Below, in pieces: positions 1 to 9,822 of a stretch of DNA of 64,000 nt (positions are counted from its first letter, which is position 1; each line of letters starts with the position of its first letter). Under the pieces are notes generated by a model that did not search any database, was not told the DNA's origin, and was given only the letters and a program-made list of their open reading frames with translations. This DNA is from Paracoccus marinaquae (GTDB taxonomy: Bacteria; Pseudomonadota; Alphaproteobacteria; Rhodobacterales; Rhodobacteraceae), in the NCBI RefSeq assembly GCF_018860165.1, contig NZ_JAHKNG010000015.1, forward strand, positions 22,933 through 86,932, given 5' to 3'. A program made the translations under genes and the position numbers.

Positions 1-183
1 AACGCGGCCCTGCGCTGTCGGGCGCATGCCGTTGAATGAGGCGCTGGCGATGACCTATCAGATCACAAGCAAGAACCTGCGGGCCCGAAGTGACCCGGAC
101 ATCCGGGTCTTGCTGGCGCGGTCCGGGCGCGTAGCGCGCAACCTGACCGCGGATTACGGCCTGCTGGTCGGCTTTTTCGCTGG

Positions 184-930
184 TTGGCAGATCCCCAGCA
201 CCGCGACCTTACCAAGACCTTCACCATAGACGGCGAAGCGCTGACGGTGCTGAAGAACATCAACCTCGACATCCGCGCGGGCGAGAGCCTTGCCATCGTC
301 GGGGCAAGCGGTTCAGGCAAGACGACGCTTCTGCGGGTGTTGGCCGGGCTTGAGGAACCCGATGATGGCGGCGGTTTCATCGACGGGGCACCGGTCCTCG
401 GCCTTGCTCGTGAACGCGCCGTCATCTTTCAGGTGCCGCGGCTTCTTCCCTGGCTGCGCGTCCTCGGCAATGTTGCCTTCGGGCTGGAATTGCGGGGTGT
501 TCCGCGTGCCGAGGCCGAGGCGAGGTCGCGACATTACCTCGATCTGGTCGGGTTGGGATGCTTCGAGGCGGCCTGGCCGTGGCAGCTTTCGGGCGGCATG
601 GCGCAGCGGGTCGGGATTGCCCGCGCCCTGACCATGCAGCCGGAAATCCTGCTGCTCGACGAGCCGTTCGGGACGCTGGATGCGATGACCAGGATCACCA
701 TGCAGGATGAATTGGTGCGGATCTGGACCGAGGAGGCGGTGACCATGGTGCTTGTGACCCATGATTTGGAAGAGGCGATCTTCCTTGCCGATCGGGTCCT
801 GGTGCTGCCGAGGTCGAAGGGCGGGGTGTTCCGCCTCATCAAGGTGGACCTGCCGCGTCCGCGGGACCGAAATGACGCGGAATTCGTCCGGCACCGGCGG
901 CAACTGATGGCCGAGTTCGGCCTGCATTGA
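184..930 (+). CDS. ABC transporter ATP-binding protein (nitrate/sulfonate/taurine type)
   Basis: ATPase subunit of an importer of the SsuB/TauB/NrtD kind, 248 aa, which would energise uptake from the cytoplasmic face. Visible: Walker A GASGSGKT (about residues 40-47), Q-loop near 83, signature LSGGMAQR (135-142), Walker B with LLLDEP (156-161), D-loop GTLD and switch His193 in VTHD. The only usable start in this frame is TTG at 184, since the frame is closed by a stop at 91-93 and no ATG or GTG follows it. The family N-terminus (a start codon just before the RDLTKTF-like strand) is therefore not cleanly present, and the sequence before residue 7 looks unrelated. No permease or binding protein lies downstream; they may lie before the window. 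Confidence 0.85.
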   Translation: MADPQHRDLTKTFTIDGEALTVLKNINLDIRAGESLAIVGASGSGKTTLLRVLAGLEEPDDGGGFIDGAPVLGLARERAVIFQVPRLLPWLRVLGNVAFGLELRGVPRAEAEARSRHYLDLVGLGCFEAAWPWQLSGGMAQRVGIARALTMQPEILLLDEPFGTLDAMTRITMQDELVRIWTEEAVTMVLVTHDLEEAIFLADRVLVLPRSKGGVFRLIKVDLPRPRDRNDAEFVRHRRQLMAEFGLH

Positions 931-952
931 CCCGAAAAAGGGCCGGGTTGGA

Positions 953-970
953 CGGCCGTCACGACGGCCG
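953..970. terminator. Hairpin after the ABC ATPase gene
   Basis: Perfect inverted repeat CGGCCGTC-AC-GACGGCCG, 22 bases after the ATPase stop. There is no T-run, so a factor-independent terminator is only possible. Confidence 0.3.
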
Positions 971-1306
971 GGGGATCAATCCGTCGCTTTGCGCAACAGG
1001 GCAACGCGCGTTGCCTGTGCGGCTCTGGCCGGCAACCGCCCGGAATTCCCAGCAAATGCTGGATATGGCGCGGCACGGCGCGTGCACCGGGGCGGCACCA
1101 CCCGTGCACAGCGTGTACACAGCTTGCGGGCTGTGGTGCGGAATCCGGTTAAGGAATTGGCCGTCGGGGCGGTCGGGGAGGTCTGGTGGGCTGACGGATG
1201 CTGCGCATGGTTCGAAGCCGGGCGATCGCAGGTTCACGCCGCCGGCCCGTCTGGGGTTCGGCAAGCGGGCCGTCGTCCAGAGTTGGAAGGTCGGGCCCGG
1301 GGCGGT
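971..1306. other. Gene-free stretch between ABC ATPase and lexA 3' end
   Basis: No convincing gene on either strand. It contains a second inverted repeat at 995-1018 (ACAGGGCAACG / CGTTGCCTGT with one bulged G) and GTGCAC repeats near 1080-1115. The open frames across it have no family resemblance. Confidence 0.5.
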
Positions 1307-2020
1307 TCAGTAGCTGCGGATGAGGCCGACCAGACGGCCCTGAACGCGGACCGAGCCTTCGGGAAGGATGCGGGTTTCATAGGCCGGATTCGCGGCCTCG
1401 AGCGCGATCATCGCGCCCTTGCGGCGATACCGCTTCAGCGTGGCCTCGTGACCTTCGATCAGGGCCACGATGATATCGCCGTTCTCGGCGCTGTCCTGTT
1501 CGCGGATGACCACGACATCGCCGTCATTGATTCCGGCTTCGATCATCGAATCGCCCCTGACCTCCAGCGCATAGTGGCACTCGCGCCCCGTCAGCATCGT
1601 GCCGGGAACCGAGACATGGTGCGAAATCTCGGAGATGGCCTCGATCGGGACGCCGGCGGCGATGCGGCCCATCAGCGGCAGTTCGACCGCGGCGCTGTCG
1701 GCAATGCTCAGAGCGCCGCGCGGCCGGGTGGGGGCGTCGTTCGAGATCACCCGCGGGGTAAAGCCAGCCGTCTCGGCCGGGGCGTCGGTCGCCGGATGGG
1801 TCAGGGCATCGGGAAGCCGCAGGATTTCCAGCGCGCGGGCGCGATGCGGCAGGCGACGGATGAAGCCGCGTTCCTCCAATGCGGTCACAAGGCGGTGGAT
1901 GCCCGATTTCGAGCGCAGGTCCAGGGCATCCTTCATCTCGTCGAAGGAGGGCGGCACGCCGTCACGCGCCATGCGTTTCTGGATGAATTCCAGCAACTGG
2001 ATCTGCTTTCTGGTCAGCAT
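1307..2020 (-). CDS. lexA: LexA repressor, SOS regulator
   Basis: SOS repressor that cleaves itself when RecA filaments form, releasing DNA-repair genes. The 237 aa are typical for alphaproteobacteria. The N-terminal winged helix (about 1-65) is followed by a linker, the cleavage site Ala122-Gly123 (RIAAGVP), the catalytic Ser158 in RGDSM and the partner Lys196 in HEATLK. The start is ATG at 2020 with a perfect SOS box 23-37 bases upstream, so the gene should repress itself. In relatives lexA usually follows moeA directly; here a lower-GC gene on the other strand separates them. Confidence 0.97.
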   Translation of the reverse strand: MLTRKQIQLLEFIQKRMARDGVPPSFDEMKDALDLRSKSGIHRLVTALEERGFIRRLPHRARALEILRLPDALTHPATDAPAETAGFTPRVISNDAPTRPRGALSIADSAAVELPLMGRIAAGVPIEAISEISHHVSVPGTMLTGRECHYALEVRGDSMIEAGINDGDVVVIREQDSAENGDIIVALIEGHEATLKRYRRKGAMIALEAANPAYETRILPEGSVRVQGRLVGLIRSY

Positions 2021-2042
2021 CTGCCTGCCCCTGCTCAGACGT

Positions 2043-2057
2043 GTTCATAGAATGTTC
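2043..2057 (-). promoter_or_regulatory. LexA operator (SOS box)
   Basis: GTTC-ATAGAAT-GTTC, an exact match to the alphaproteobacterial direct-repeat SOS box GTTC-N7-GTTC, just upstream of the lexA start. It predicts LexA autoregulation. Confidence 0.9.
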
Positions 2058-2260
2058 TAACCTGCGGCGCGAATCGCGTCAACAGCAAGAGCAGGACGGC
2101 CTGCAGGAAAGGACAGGCCTCTGTGCGATGCAGCATAGTTCCCGTCCTTGAACACCATAGTTGCCGTATTGGCTCCAAGGCCGCCCGGAACCCGCCGTTC
2201 ATGAAACATGCGACGAATGCCGGGTCAGAGCCCTTTGCGGACGGTCGGTCGTAGCTTAAC

Positions 2261-2566
2261 GTGAACCGAAAAGTGGGTTTCATAAGCACGATGGGCGAGG
2301 CGTCTACCTCATTTCCTGCAAGAGTTCTGCGCAAAGAGGACTTTCTTCCCCGCTATGTCGTTGTGAAACCCGAATATGTGCGCGGTCGCACACAGTCTTT
2401 TCCCGCTGACGTGCTACTGAATGATGTAGGGCCATTCAGGCGGAACATCCGTCCTTGGGGCAAGGGCTCGGATGTATTCTTCTTCAACCTTACCGCCCCT
2501 CAATGCGCCAAGGCAGGAGTCGAAACAAACGACGAGTGCATGGTCACGATCATCCCGAAGGAGTGA
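2261..2566 (+). CDS. Hypothetical protein, possible DUF1905-like beta-barrel
   Basis: Small cytoplasmic protein of unknown function, 101 aa from GTG at 2261 (an internal ATG at 2291 would give 91 aa). The C-terminal part (SDVFFFNLTAPQCAKAGV, then ETNDECMVTI) loosely resembles the end of DUF1905/YdeI barrels, where a ligand strand is followed by a G-V-x-x-x-D-E turn. That match is by eye only. The base composition is clearly poorer in GC than the flanking genes, and the gene sits between lexA and moeA on the opposite strand. Both points suggest a later insertion. No strong ribosome site precedes GTG. Confidence 0.5.
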   Translation: MNRKVGFISTMGEASTSFPARVLRKEDFLPRYVVVKPEYVRGRTQSFPADVLLNDVGPFRRNIRPWGKGSDVFFFNLTAPQCAKAGVETNDECMVTIIPKE

Positions 2567-2749
2567 TCGTCGGACGTGACTGGCCGCTTCGTCCGCATCG
2601 GCGACATTCTCGCCCCGCGCAGCGAAAGTCGGCAGAGTAGAACCTTGCCGCGATAAACGTATGTCTTTTCGCGTTTTTTACCTGTCGATGCATGGTTCTC
2701 CGGAGAAATCCGACCCGTCAGTACGAAAACCATGATGCGCACCAGAGCC

Positions 2750-3928
2750 TCAGTGCGGCAGGCGCAGAAAGCAGACGATCTCTCCGGGTTCGCGGGCGCT
2801 GTCGCCGGCGGGGCGGATCAGCAGCGCATCCGCCCGCGACATCAGCGACAGGCGGGCCGAATCCTGATTGGGAAACGGGGTGATCAGGGGCAGGTCGGGG
2901 CCGTCCTGCAGCGTCGCGCGCAGATAGTGCTGCCGCCCGCCCTCGGGTGAAATGGCGACCGCCAGCCGCGCCTTTTCCGGCGCGGAAACATCCTCAAGTC
3001 CCTGCATCTTCCGGATCAAAGGCTGCATGAACAATGTCCCGCAAACCATTGCCGATACGGGGTTCCCCGGAAGGCCGATTATCGCGCCGGGGCCGAGCCT
3101 GCCGGCCAGCAGGGGTTTGCCCGGGCGCATGGCGATCTTGTAGAAGGCGCGCTCCATCCCGAGATCGGCGGCGACCTTGCCGATCAGGTCATGGTCGCCG
3201 ACCGAGGCGCCGCCGATGGTCACCACGAGATCGGCACCCCGGGCGGCCTCGAACCCCTCGTGCAGGCTTGTCTCGGTATCGCGGGCGATGGGCAGGATCT
3301 GCGCGATGCCGCCGGCTTCGCGGACCTGAGCGGCGATGGCGAGGTCGTTCGAACTGATGATCTGGCCCTCGCCGGGGGGCGTTCCGGGCCGCACCAGCTC
3401 GTCCCCGCCGGCGAGGATGGCGACGCGGGGCCGGCGGGCGACGGTGACCTCGGGCACGTTCATCGCCGCAAGAAGGCCGATATCGGCGGGAGAGAGGCGC
3501 CGGCCGGGCGCCAGCGTATCGCCGGCCGTGAAATCGCCGCCGCGCCTGCGGATATTCGGGCCGCCCGACGGATCGGTGACGGTCAGGACATCCTGCGCGC
3601 GGCTGGTGTGTTCCTGCATGATGACGCGGTCATAGCCCGCCGGCACGGCGGCGCCGGTGAAGATGCGGATGGCGGTTCCCGGCGCGGCCTCGCCCCGCCA
3701 GGGATGGCCGGCGGCGGATTCCCCGATGATCCGCAGCGGCCCGCCCAGATCGTCCGAGCGCAGCGCATAGCCGTCCATCGCGGAGGAATCGAAGGGGGGC
3801 TGGGTCAACCGGGCGACGGCAGGTTCCAGCAGGACACGGCCGGCCGCCTCGTCCAGCGTGACGGTTTCGCCCTCGGGGGGGGCGGCCAGTGCCAGCACTC
3901 GGCTCAGCGCCTCTTCGACCGATATCAT
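2750..3928 (-). CDS. moeA: Molybdopterin molybdotransferase MoeA
   Basis: Inserts molybdate into adenylated molybdopterin, the last step of molybdenum cofactor synthesis. The 392 aa match the family length. The conserved N-terminal SSAMDGYA motif (about residues 48-55), the central MoCF-type segment with GGASVGDHD and the late substrate loop [11 protein letters not shown] are all visible. The ATG overlaps the moaC stop by four bases (ATGA), so translation is probably coupled. It is the last gene of the trpG-trpD-ung-trpC-moaC-moeA run. Confidence 0.95.
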   Translation of the reverse strand: MISVEEALSRVLALAAPPEGETVTLDEAAGRVLLEPAVARLTQPPFDSSAMDGYALRSDDLGGPLRIIGESAAGHPWRGEAAPGTAIRIFTGAAVPAGYDRVIMQEHTSRAQDVLTVTDPSGGPNIRRRGGDFTAGDTLAPGRRLSPADIGLLAAMNVPEVTVARRPRVAILAGGDELVRPGTPPGEGQIISSNDLAIAAQVREAGGIAQILPIARDTETSLHEGFEAARGADLVVTIGGASVGDHDLIGKVAADLGMERAFYKIAMRPGKPLLAGRLGPGAIIGLPGNPVSAMVCGTLFMQPLIRKMQGLEDVSAPEKARLAVAISPEGGRQHYLRATLQDGPDLPLITPFPNQDSARLSLMSRADALLIRPAGDSAREPGEIVCFLRLPH

Positions 3929-4398
3929 TCGTCTGCCCTGTAGTCGCCGGATTTTCCGCCGCTTTTCGTCAGCAGCCGGATGCCCTCGATGCGCATGGAT
4001 TTCTGGGCCGCCTTCAGCATGTCATAGACCGTCAGGCAGGCGGTCGAGACGGCGGTCAGCGCCTCCATCTCGACGCCGGTGCGGCCGGTGGTGCGGACGG
4101 TGGCGGTGACGCGGATGCCGGGCAGGGCCGGGTCGGGGGTCAGGTCCAGCGCGACCCTGGCGATCGGCAGCGGATGGCAGAGCGGGATCAGCTCGGATGT
4201 GCGCTTGGCGCCCATGATCCCGGCCAGCCGCGCCACGCCCAGAACATCGCCCTTGGCGGCGCCGCCCTGGGCCAGAGCCAGGGTTTCGGGCGACATGATC
4301 ACGCAGCCCTCGGCCACGGCTTCGCGCGCGGTCTCGGGCTTGCCCGAGACATCGACCATATGCGCCTGTCCGGCGCTGTCGAAATGGGTCAGGCTCAT
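3925..4398 (-). CDS. moaC: Cyclic pyranopterin monophosphate synthase MoaC
   Basis: Converts the MoaA product to cyclic pyranopterin monophosphate in molybdenum cofactor synthesis. The 157 aa are normal for the family. Diagnostic blocks are [14 protein letters not shown] (14-27), the active-site [15 protein letters not shown] (about 86-100) and the [11 protein letters not shown] stretch. It overlaps trpC by four bases upstream and moeA by four bases downstream, an order common in Rhodobacterales. Confidence 0.96.
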   Translation of the reverse strand: MSLTHFDSAGQAHMVDVSGKPETAREAVAEGCVIMSPETLALAQGGAAKGDVLGVARLAGIMGAKRTSELIPLCHPLPIARVALDLTPDPALPGIRVTATVRTTGRTGVEMEALTAVSTACLTVYDMLKAAQKSMRIEGIRLLTKSGGKSGDYRADE

Positions 4399-5198
4399 GC
4401 CGCACCCTGGGTTCTGACATCGAGGATCTGCCGCGTGGCGGCGGTCACATTGGCCTGCCGCATCAGGCTTTCGCCGATCAGGAAGCGGCGGGCGCCGACC
4501 TGCATCATCGCGGCCAGATCGGCGGCGGTGAACAGGCCGCTTTCGCAGACCACCTCCCGGTCGGCCGGAATGCGGGGCGCCAGCGCGCGGGTCACATCGA
4601 GGCTGAGATCGAAGGTCTTGAGATTGCGGTTGTTGATCCCGATCAGCGGTGATCTCAGGCGCAGCGCGCGGTCAAGTTCGGCGGCGTCATGCACCTCGAT
4701 CAGCGCATCCATGCCCCAGTGGCGGGCGGCGTCCTCAAGCTCGGCCGCCAGCGCGTCATCGACCGAGGCCATGATGATCAGGATGCAGTCGGCGCCCCAG
4801 GCGCGGGCCTCGGCCACCTGATAGCTGTCGTAAAGGAAATCCTTGCGCAGCACGGGCAGGTCGCAGGCCGCGCGCGCCCCGGTCAGGAATTCGGGTGCGC
4901 CCTGAAAGCTGGGCGCATCGGTCAGCACCGACAGGCAGGCGGCACCGCCGGCCTGATAGGCGCGGGCCAGCGTGGGCGGGTCGAAATCGGCGCGGATCAG
5001 GCCCTTGGACGGGCTGGCCTTCTTGATCTCGGCGATCAGGGCGGCGCCGGTCGCGGCCCTTTCGCGCAGCGCGCGGGCAAAGCCGCGGGGGGCATCGGCG
5101 GCGCGGGCGGCTGTTTCGATATCGGCCAAGGGACGCGCCGCCTTGGCGGCGGCGATCTCGTCCAGCTTGTAGGCCCTGATCTTGTCGAGAATATCCAT
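4395..5198 (-). CDS. trpC: Indole-3-glycerol phosphate synthase
   Basis: Closes the indole ring from carboxyphenylaminodeoxyribulose phosphate in tryptophan synthesis. The 267 aa form a single TIM barrel; there is no TrpF fusion. Visible motifs are [11 protein letters not shown] (about 55-65), [12 protein letters not shown] (about 117-128), [11 protein letters not shown] and the phosphate-binding [12 protein letters not shown] near the end. It follows ung by 86 bases and overlaps moaC by four. The trpF, trpB and trpA genes are not in the window. Confidence 0.96.
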   Translation of the reverse strand: MDILDKIRAYKLDEIAAAKAARPLADIETAARAADAPRGFARALRERAATGAALIAEIKKASPSKGLIRADFDPPTLARAYQAGGAACLSVLTDAPSFQGAPEFLTGARAACDLPVLRKDFLYDSYQVAEARAWGADCILIIMASVDDALAAELEDAARHWGMDALIEVHDAAELDRALRLRSPLIGINNRNLKTFDLSLDVTRALAPRIPADREVVCESGLFTAADLAAMMQVGARRFLIGESLMRQANVTAATRQILDVRTQGAA

Positions 5199-5284
5199 GG
5201 TCCGCTTCTAGCCCTCCGTGGGCGGCGAGGGAAGGGGGCGGTGCCGCCAGCCCTGCCGAGCTCCCCCGGGGGACCAGCCGGGGA

Positions 5285-5920
5285 TCAGATCCATTCGATG
5301 GGGCTGCGGTCCTGCGTGGCCAGCCAGTCGTTGATGCGGCTGAAGGGGCGGCTGCCGAAGAAGCCGCGCCGCGCCGACAGCGGCGAGGGATGGGCGGTGG
5401 CGATCACCAGATCCTGCGGGCGCGGCAGGCCGGCGGCCGCCTTCCGGGCGTGATTGCCCCAGAGCAGGAAGGCGATGGGACCATGCGATTGCGCCTCGGC
5501 GATCGCCTGCCGGGCAAGGCGGTCCCAGCCCCAGCCGGCATGGGTGCCGGCTTTGCCCGGCAAGACCGACAGCGAGGTGTTCAGCAGCAGGACGCCCTGC
5601 GCGGCCCAGGACGACAGATCGCCGCTGGCGGGGGCCGCACCCAGATCGCCCTGCAATTCGGCAAAGATATTGGCCAGCGAGCGCGGCAGGGCGATGCCGG
5701 GGGCGACCGAGAAGGCCAGACCGTTGGCATGGCCGGGCGTGGGGTAGGGATCCTGTCCGAGGATCACGACCCTGACCTTTTGGGGCGGGACTGCGGCGAA
5801 TGCGGCGAAAATCCGGCCGGGGCCGGGCAGCCAGCCGGGCGCGGCCTCCAGTCGGGCGCGGATCGGCGGCCAGTCGGTGCGGAAGAAGGGCAGATGCGCC
5901 CAGGCCGGGGGCGGGGTCAC
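5285..5920 (-). CDS. ung: Uracil-DNA glycosylase, family 1
   Basis: Removes uracil from DNA as the first step of base-excision repair. The 211 aa are slightly short for the family (E. coli about 229). The catalytic water-activating motif GQDPYP is at about 55-60, the Asn-containing LLNTSLSV (112-119) binds uracil, and the HPSPLSA leucine loop is at 177-183. Its ATG overlaps the trpD stop by four bases, so it is translationally coupled into the trp run. A repair gene between trpD and trpC is unusual. Confidence 0.94.
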   Translation of the reverse strand: MTPPPAWAHLPFFRTDWPPIRARLEAAPGWLPGPGRIFAAFAAVPPQKVRVVILGQDPYPTPGHANGLAFSVAPGIALPRSLANIFAELQGDLGAAPASGDLSSWAAQGVLLLNTSLSVLPGKAGTHAGWGWDRLARQAIAEAQSHGPIAFLLWGNHARKAAAGLPRPQDLVIATAHPSPLSARRGFFGSRPFSRINDWLATQDRSPIEWI

Positions 5921-6945
5921 GCCTGCGCTTCGGGCGGGCCGGTCACCTCGGCCAGTTGCGTCAGCCGCGCCCGGGCGGCACCGCTGTCGATGGACTGGGC
6001 GGCGATGGCCGCCCCCTCATGCAGATCGGCCGCCTTGCCGGCGATCAGCAGCGCCGCGGCGGCATTCAGCAGGACGGCATCGCGATAGGCGCCCGGCTGG
6101 CCGTCCAGCAGCGCGCGGAAGGCGGCGGCGTTCCGCGCGGGTTCGCCGCCGATGATGTCCTCGAAGGGATGGCGCGGCAGGCCGGCATCCTCGGGGGTCA
6201 CGGTGAACTCGCTGATCGTGCCGTCCTGCAGCGCGGCGACGCGGGTTTCGCCGGCGATGCTGATCTCGTCGGTGCCGTCGCTGCCATGGACCAGCCAGGC
6301 CGCGTCGGATCCCAGATCCTGCAGCACCTCGGCCATCGGGCGGATCCAGTCGGCCGAGAAGGCGCCGGTCAACTGGCGCCGCACCGAGGCGGGGTTGGTC
6401 AGCGGGCCCAGCAGGTTGAAGACGGTGCGCGTGCCCAGCTCGGCCCGCGGCGGGCCGACATGGCGCATGGCCGGATGGTGCATCGGCGCCATCATGAAGC
6501 AGATGCCGGCGCGGTCCAGCGCCTGCTGCGCCACCGCCGGGCCGCCCATGACGTTGATGCCCGTCTGGGTCAGCGCATCGGCGGCCCCCGATTTCGAGCT
6601 GAGGTTGCGGTTGCCGTGCTTGGCCACCGGCACGCCCGCGCCCGCCACCACGAAGGCAGTCGCGGTCGAGATGTTCAGCGTGCCCTTGCCGTCGCCGCCG
6701 GTGCCGACGATGTCCATCGCCCCTTCGGGGGCGTGGACGCGGTTCATCCGCGCCCGCATGGCGCGCGCCGCGGCGGCGATCTCGTCCACGGTCTCGCCGC
6801 GCACCCGCAGCGCCATCAGCAGCCCGCCGATCTGCGCCGGCGTCGCCGCCCCGTCGAACAGGGCCGAAAAGGCCGCCTCGGCCTCGGGGCCGGTCAGCGG
6901 CCGGCTGGCGGCGATGCCGATCAGCGGGCGGATATCGGTGCTCAT
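5917..6945 (-). CDS. trpD: Anthranilate phosphoribosyltransferase
   Basis: Joins anthranilate to PRPP, the second committed step of tryptophan synthesis. The 342 aa are typical. The PRPP glycine loop [15 protein letters not shown] (about 81-95), [15 protein letters not shown] (about 106-120) and the DE pair in GTDEISI are all present. It overlaps trpG upstream and ung downstream, four bases each. Confidence 0.96.
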   Translation of the reverse strand: MSTDIRPLIGIAASRPLTGPEAEAAFSALFDGAATPAQIGGLLMALRVRGETVDEIAAAARAMRARMNRVHAPEGAMDIVGTGGDGKGTLNISTATAFVVAGAGVPVAKHGNRNLSSKSGAADALTQTGINVMGGPAVAQQALDRAGICFMMAPMHHPAMRHVGPPRAELGTRTVFNLLGPLTNPASVRRQLTGAFSADWIRPMAEVLQDLGSDAAWLVHGSDGTDEISIAGETRVAALQDGTISEFTVTPEDAGLPRHPFEDIIGGEPARNAAAFRALLDGQPGAYRDAVLLNAAAALLIAGKAADLHEGAAIAAQSIDSGAARARLTQLAEVTGPPEAQA

Positions 6946-7532
6946 GCGGCGGCTTCGTCCTTGCGGCAGCGGGCGAGGAAATTGCCGATCATCTCGTGGC
7001 CATGTTCCGAGGCGATCGATTCGGGATGAAACTGGACGCCCTCGACCGGCAGCGCCTCGTGCAGCAGCCCCATGATCGTGCCGTCATCCGAGGTCGCGGT
7101 GACGCGCAGGCAGTTGGGCAGGCTTTCCGGCTCGACCGTCAGCGAGTGATAGCGCGTGGCCTTCAGGGGCGAGGGCAGGCCGGCGAAGATGCCGGTGCCG
7201 TCATGGCTGATCGCATCCACCTTGCCGTGCAGGATCCGGTTGGCGCGCACGACCCTGCCGCCGAAGGCCTCGCCGATCGCCTGATGGCCGAGGCAGACGC
7301 CCAGCAGCGGGATCCCGCGCTCGGCGGCGGCGCGGATCAGGTCGAGGCAGATCCCCGCCTGCGCCGGATCGCAGGGACCGGGAGAGATCACGATGCCGTC
7401 AGGCGAGAGCGCCAGCGCCTCCTCGACGGTGATCTTGTCGTTGCGATGCACCACCACCTCGGCCCCGGCCTCGCCCAGATAATGCACGAGGTTCCAGGTA
7501 AAGCTGTCATAGTTGTCGATCAGAAGGATCAT
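6942..7532 (-). CDS. trpG: Anthranilate synthase component II (glutamine amidotransferase)
   Basis: Class I amidotransferase subunit that supplies ammonia to TrpE and may also serve PabB. The 196 aa run from ATG at 7532; the open frame continues upstream only as a shadow of the opposite-strand gene. Landmarks: N-terminal [14 protein letters not shown], oxyanion region SPGPCDP, nucleophile Cys in GVCLGHQAI and the His-Glu pair in QFHPESI. It is first in the trpG-trpD-ung-trpC-moaC-moeA run and divergent from the gene at 7638. TrpE is encoded separately at 11790. Confidence 0.95.
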   Translation of the reverse strand: MILLIDNYDSFTWNLVHYLGEAGAEVVVHRNDKITVEEALALSPDGIVISPGPCDPAQAGICLDLIRAAAERGIPLLGVCLGHQAIGEAFGGRVVRANRILHGKVDAISHDGTGIFAGLPSPLKATRYHSLTVEPESLPNCLRVTATSDDGTIMGLLHEALPVEGVQFHPESIASEHGHEMIGNFLARCRKDEAAA

Positions 7533-7637
7533 CGCGGAGGCCTTGGCTTGGGGGCGGTTCCCCCCCGGAAACGGGTCCGCTATAGATGGGCCAAAGCGCG
7601 CCGGGGGGTCAAGCCCGGCCGGGGAAAGAAGAGGCGC

Positions 7638-8579
7638 ATGGCACGCAGTTTCTGGACAGGTTTGGGGCATGGCGCGGCACTGGGTGGCGGGCTTCTGGTG
7701 CTGATGTCGCTGGTCTGGCCGCTGCCGGAACCGGAACCGCCTGCGCTGCCGGGCGAGGCGGTGGTGCCCGGCAGCGTTGACCCGGGCGCGCCTTCGCCCG
7801 ACGACTCGCCCATGGCTGCAATGCCGGATGACCAGCCCGCCGCAGCGGCAGAGGCGCCGGTTCCGGCCGCACCGGACATGCCCGAGGTGGAAACGGCCGC
7901 CCCGGCGGATGAGGCGCCCGCCGTCGAAAGCCCCGCAGCGGAGCCTGGGACGGAATCCGCCGCCGCCGGGGCGGGGCAGGACCTGCCTTCCGTCGAGGCG
8001 GCCGCGCCGGTGACGCGGCCCGAGGGCGCGCGCCCCGAGGCCGAGGCGGTCGGTCTGCCGGTGGGATCGGAATTCGGGCGTGGCGGCGATGTCGTGCCGC
8101 GCCTGCCAACGCCGCTGACGGTGCCCTCGGCGCGGCTGGACCAAAGCGACGCGCCGGCGGTGCGCGCCCCGGCGGCTGAGCCCGCCCCGGTCACCGTGAC
8201 CGGCAGCAATGCCCGCCCCGAAACGCCGCAGGACCGGTCGGCGCCGCAATCGCCCGCCGTCGGCGAGGCAACACCGCAGATCACGCGCCCCGACAGGCTG
8301 GATCTTCCGGTGCTGGGACTGGCGCCGGCACTGGGACCGTCGGACCAGCGCGACCGGGTGCCCGGGCCGTTGCCGGTCGCCGCGCCGCCGGACCAGCGCC
8401 TGCCGCAGGCCAAACCGGAGGAACCGGCCACCGCCGCCGGCACCGCGCAGGCGGCGACCACGCCGGCCCCGTCCGTGCCGGTGTCCGTGCCCGCGCCCAC
8501 ACCGGCCATGCCCACACCCGCGCTGGACCTGTCCCTGCCCCCGGATCTGTCCGATCTGCGCAGTCTGGAGCGTAACTGA
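7638..8579 (+). CDS. Membrane-anchored Pro/Ala-rich protein, unknown function
   Basis: Predicted inner-membrane anchored protein, 313 aa from ATG at 7638, preceded by GAAGAGG. One hydrophobic segment (about residues 9-28, [20 protein letters not shown]) is followed by about 285 residues rich in Pro, Ala, Glu and Asp with no recognisable fold, presumably periplasmic. The layout resembles the N-terminal half of alphaproteobacterial divergent polysaccharide deacetylases, but no deacetylase domain follows: the frame stops at 8579 and an aminotransferase starts two bases later. It could be a truncated relative or an unrelated spacer protein. Confidence 0.6.
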   Translation: MARSFWTGLGHGAALGGGLLVLMSLVWPLPEPEPPALPGEAVVPGSVDPGAPSPDDSPMAAMPDDQPAAAAEAPVPAAPDMPEVETAAPADEAPAVESPAAEPGTESAAAGAGQDLPSVEAAAPVTRPEGARPEAEAVGLPVGSEFGRGGDVVPRLPTPLTVPSARLDQSDAPAVRAPAAEPAPVTVTGSNARPETPQDRSAPQSPAVGEATPQITRPDRLDLPVLGLAPALGPSDQRDRVPGPLPVAAPPDQRLPQAKPEEPATAAGTAQAATTPAPSVPVSVPAPTPAMPTPALDLSLPPDLSDLRSLERN

Positions 8580-8580
8580 C

Positions 8581-9756
8581 ATGGCCCATCTGAATCCGGC
8601 GCTGCTGGCCACCTTCCCGCCGCCGGTGATGGAGGCGCGGCGCTGGCTGCAGGATGTCAGCTTTCCCCCCGACCGTCCGCTGATCAATGTCAGCCAGGCC
8701 GCGCCGGTCGATCCGCCCCCCGAAGCCCTGCGCCAGGCCATCGCCGAAGCCGCGCTGAGCCGGCCCGAGGCGCATCTCTATGGTCCGGTGCTGGGCAATC
8801 CCGATCTGCGCGAGGCGGTTGCGGCCGCGTTCTCGGCCGCTTACGGCGGGCCGGTCGGGGCGGGGCAGGTGGCGATCACGCAGGGCTGCAACCAGGCCTT
8901 CTGCACGGCGATCTCGACGCTGGCCGCGCCGGGGGACGAGGTGATCCTGCCGACGCCGTGGTATTTCAATCACAAGATGTGGCTGGACATGCAGGGCCTG
9001 ATCACGCGGGTCCTACCCTGCGGCGCCGACCTGCTGCCTGACCCCGGCCGGGCCGAGGCGCTGGTCGGTCCCCGGACCCGCGCCATCGTGCTGGTGACGC
9101 CGAACAACCCCTCGGGCGCCGAATATCCCGCCGGGCTTGTCGGTGCCTTCTTCGATCTGGCACGGCGTCACGGGATCGCACTGATCCTTGACGAGACCTA
9201 TCGCGACTTCGACAGCCGCGCGGGCGCGCCCCATGATCTGCTGACTCGGCCCGGATGGGACGAGACGCTGATCCAGCTTTATTCCTTTTCCAAGGCCTAT
9301 CGCCTGACCGGACACCGGGTCGGGGCGATGATTGCCGCCGGGGCGCGGTTGGCGCAGGCCGAGAAGTTCCTCGACACCGTGGCCATCTCGACCTCGCAGC
9401 TGGGCCAGATCGGCGCGCTCTGGGGGATGCGGCATCTGCGCGACTGGCTGGCCGGCGAACGCGCTCAAATCCTTGCGCGATGCGCGGCGACCCGGCGGGC
9501 GCTGGCGGCGGTGCCCGGCTGGCAGCTGAAAACTGCGGGCGCCTATTTCGCCTGGATCGCCCATCCCTTCGCCGAAAGCTCGGCCGATCTGGCGCTGCGG
9601 CTGGTGCGCGAGGCCGGCATCCTCGCGCTGCCCGGAACCATGTTCACGCCCCCGGACGATCCCGTCGGCAGGGGTCATTTCCGGCTGGCCTTCGCCAATG
9701 TCGATTCGGACGGAATCGTACAACTGGCCGAGAGGCTGCGCCGGTTCCGTCCCTGA
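8581..9756 (+). CDS. Class I/II PLP aminotransferase
   Basis: Fold-type I pyridoxal-phosphate aminotransferase, 391 aa, cytoplasmic; the substrate is not evident. Seen: cofactor-binding [17 protein letters not shown] with the pyridine-facing Asn, an Asp in LILDETY, and the Schiff-base Lys in [15 protein letters not shown] (about 238-252). The ATG lies two bases past the preceding stop, so the two genes are probably co-transcribed. The 65-base gap to the ppiD-like gene allows a longer transcript. Genes annotated as aspartate- or aromatic-type aminotransferases share this motif set, so specificity is left open. Confidence 0.85.
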   Translation: MAHLNPALLATFPPPVMEARRWLQDVSFPPDRPLINVSQAAPVDPPPEALRQAIAEAALSRPEAHLYGPVLGNPDLREAVAAAFSAAYGGPVGAGQVAITQGCNQAFCTAISTLAAPGDEVILPTPWYFNHKMWLDMQGLITRVLPCGADLLPDPGRAEALVGPRTRAIVLVTPNNPSGAEYPAGLVGAFFDLARRHGIALILDETYRDFDSRAGAPHDLLTRPGWDETLIQLYSFSKAYRLTGHRVGAMIAAGARLAQAEKFLDTVAISTSQLGQIGALWGMRHLRDWLAGERAQILARCAATRRALAAVPGWQLKTAGAYFAWIAHPFAESSADLALRLVREAGILALPGTMFTPPDDPVGRGHFRLAFANVDSDGIVQLAERLRRFRP

Positions 9757-9822
9757 AGGCTTGTCGCGGCCCCGCGCCCGTCCTAAAGACGGCGCGAAGA
9801 CGACCCCAAGGAAGGCCGCGGC

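Noticed and set aside
2696..2707. TTCTCCGGAGAA palindrome near the moeA end
   Set aside because: Perfect but short; lies past the moeA stop and has no partner gene it would control.
7533..8741. A long minus-strand frame joined upstream of trpG
   Set aside because: It is Arg/Gly-rich shadow sequence of the plus-strand Pro/Ala-rich gene; TrpG starts cleanly at 7532.
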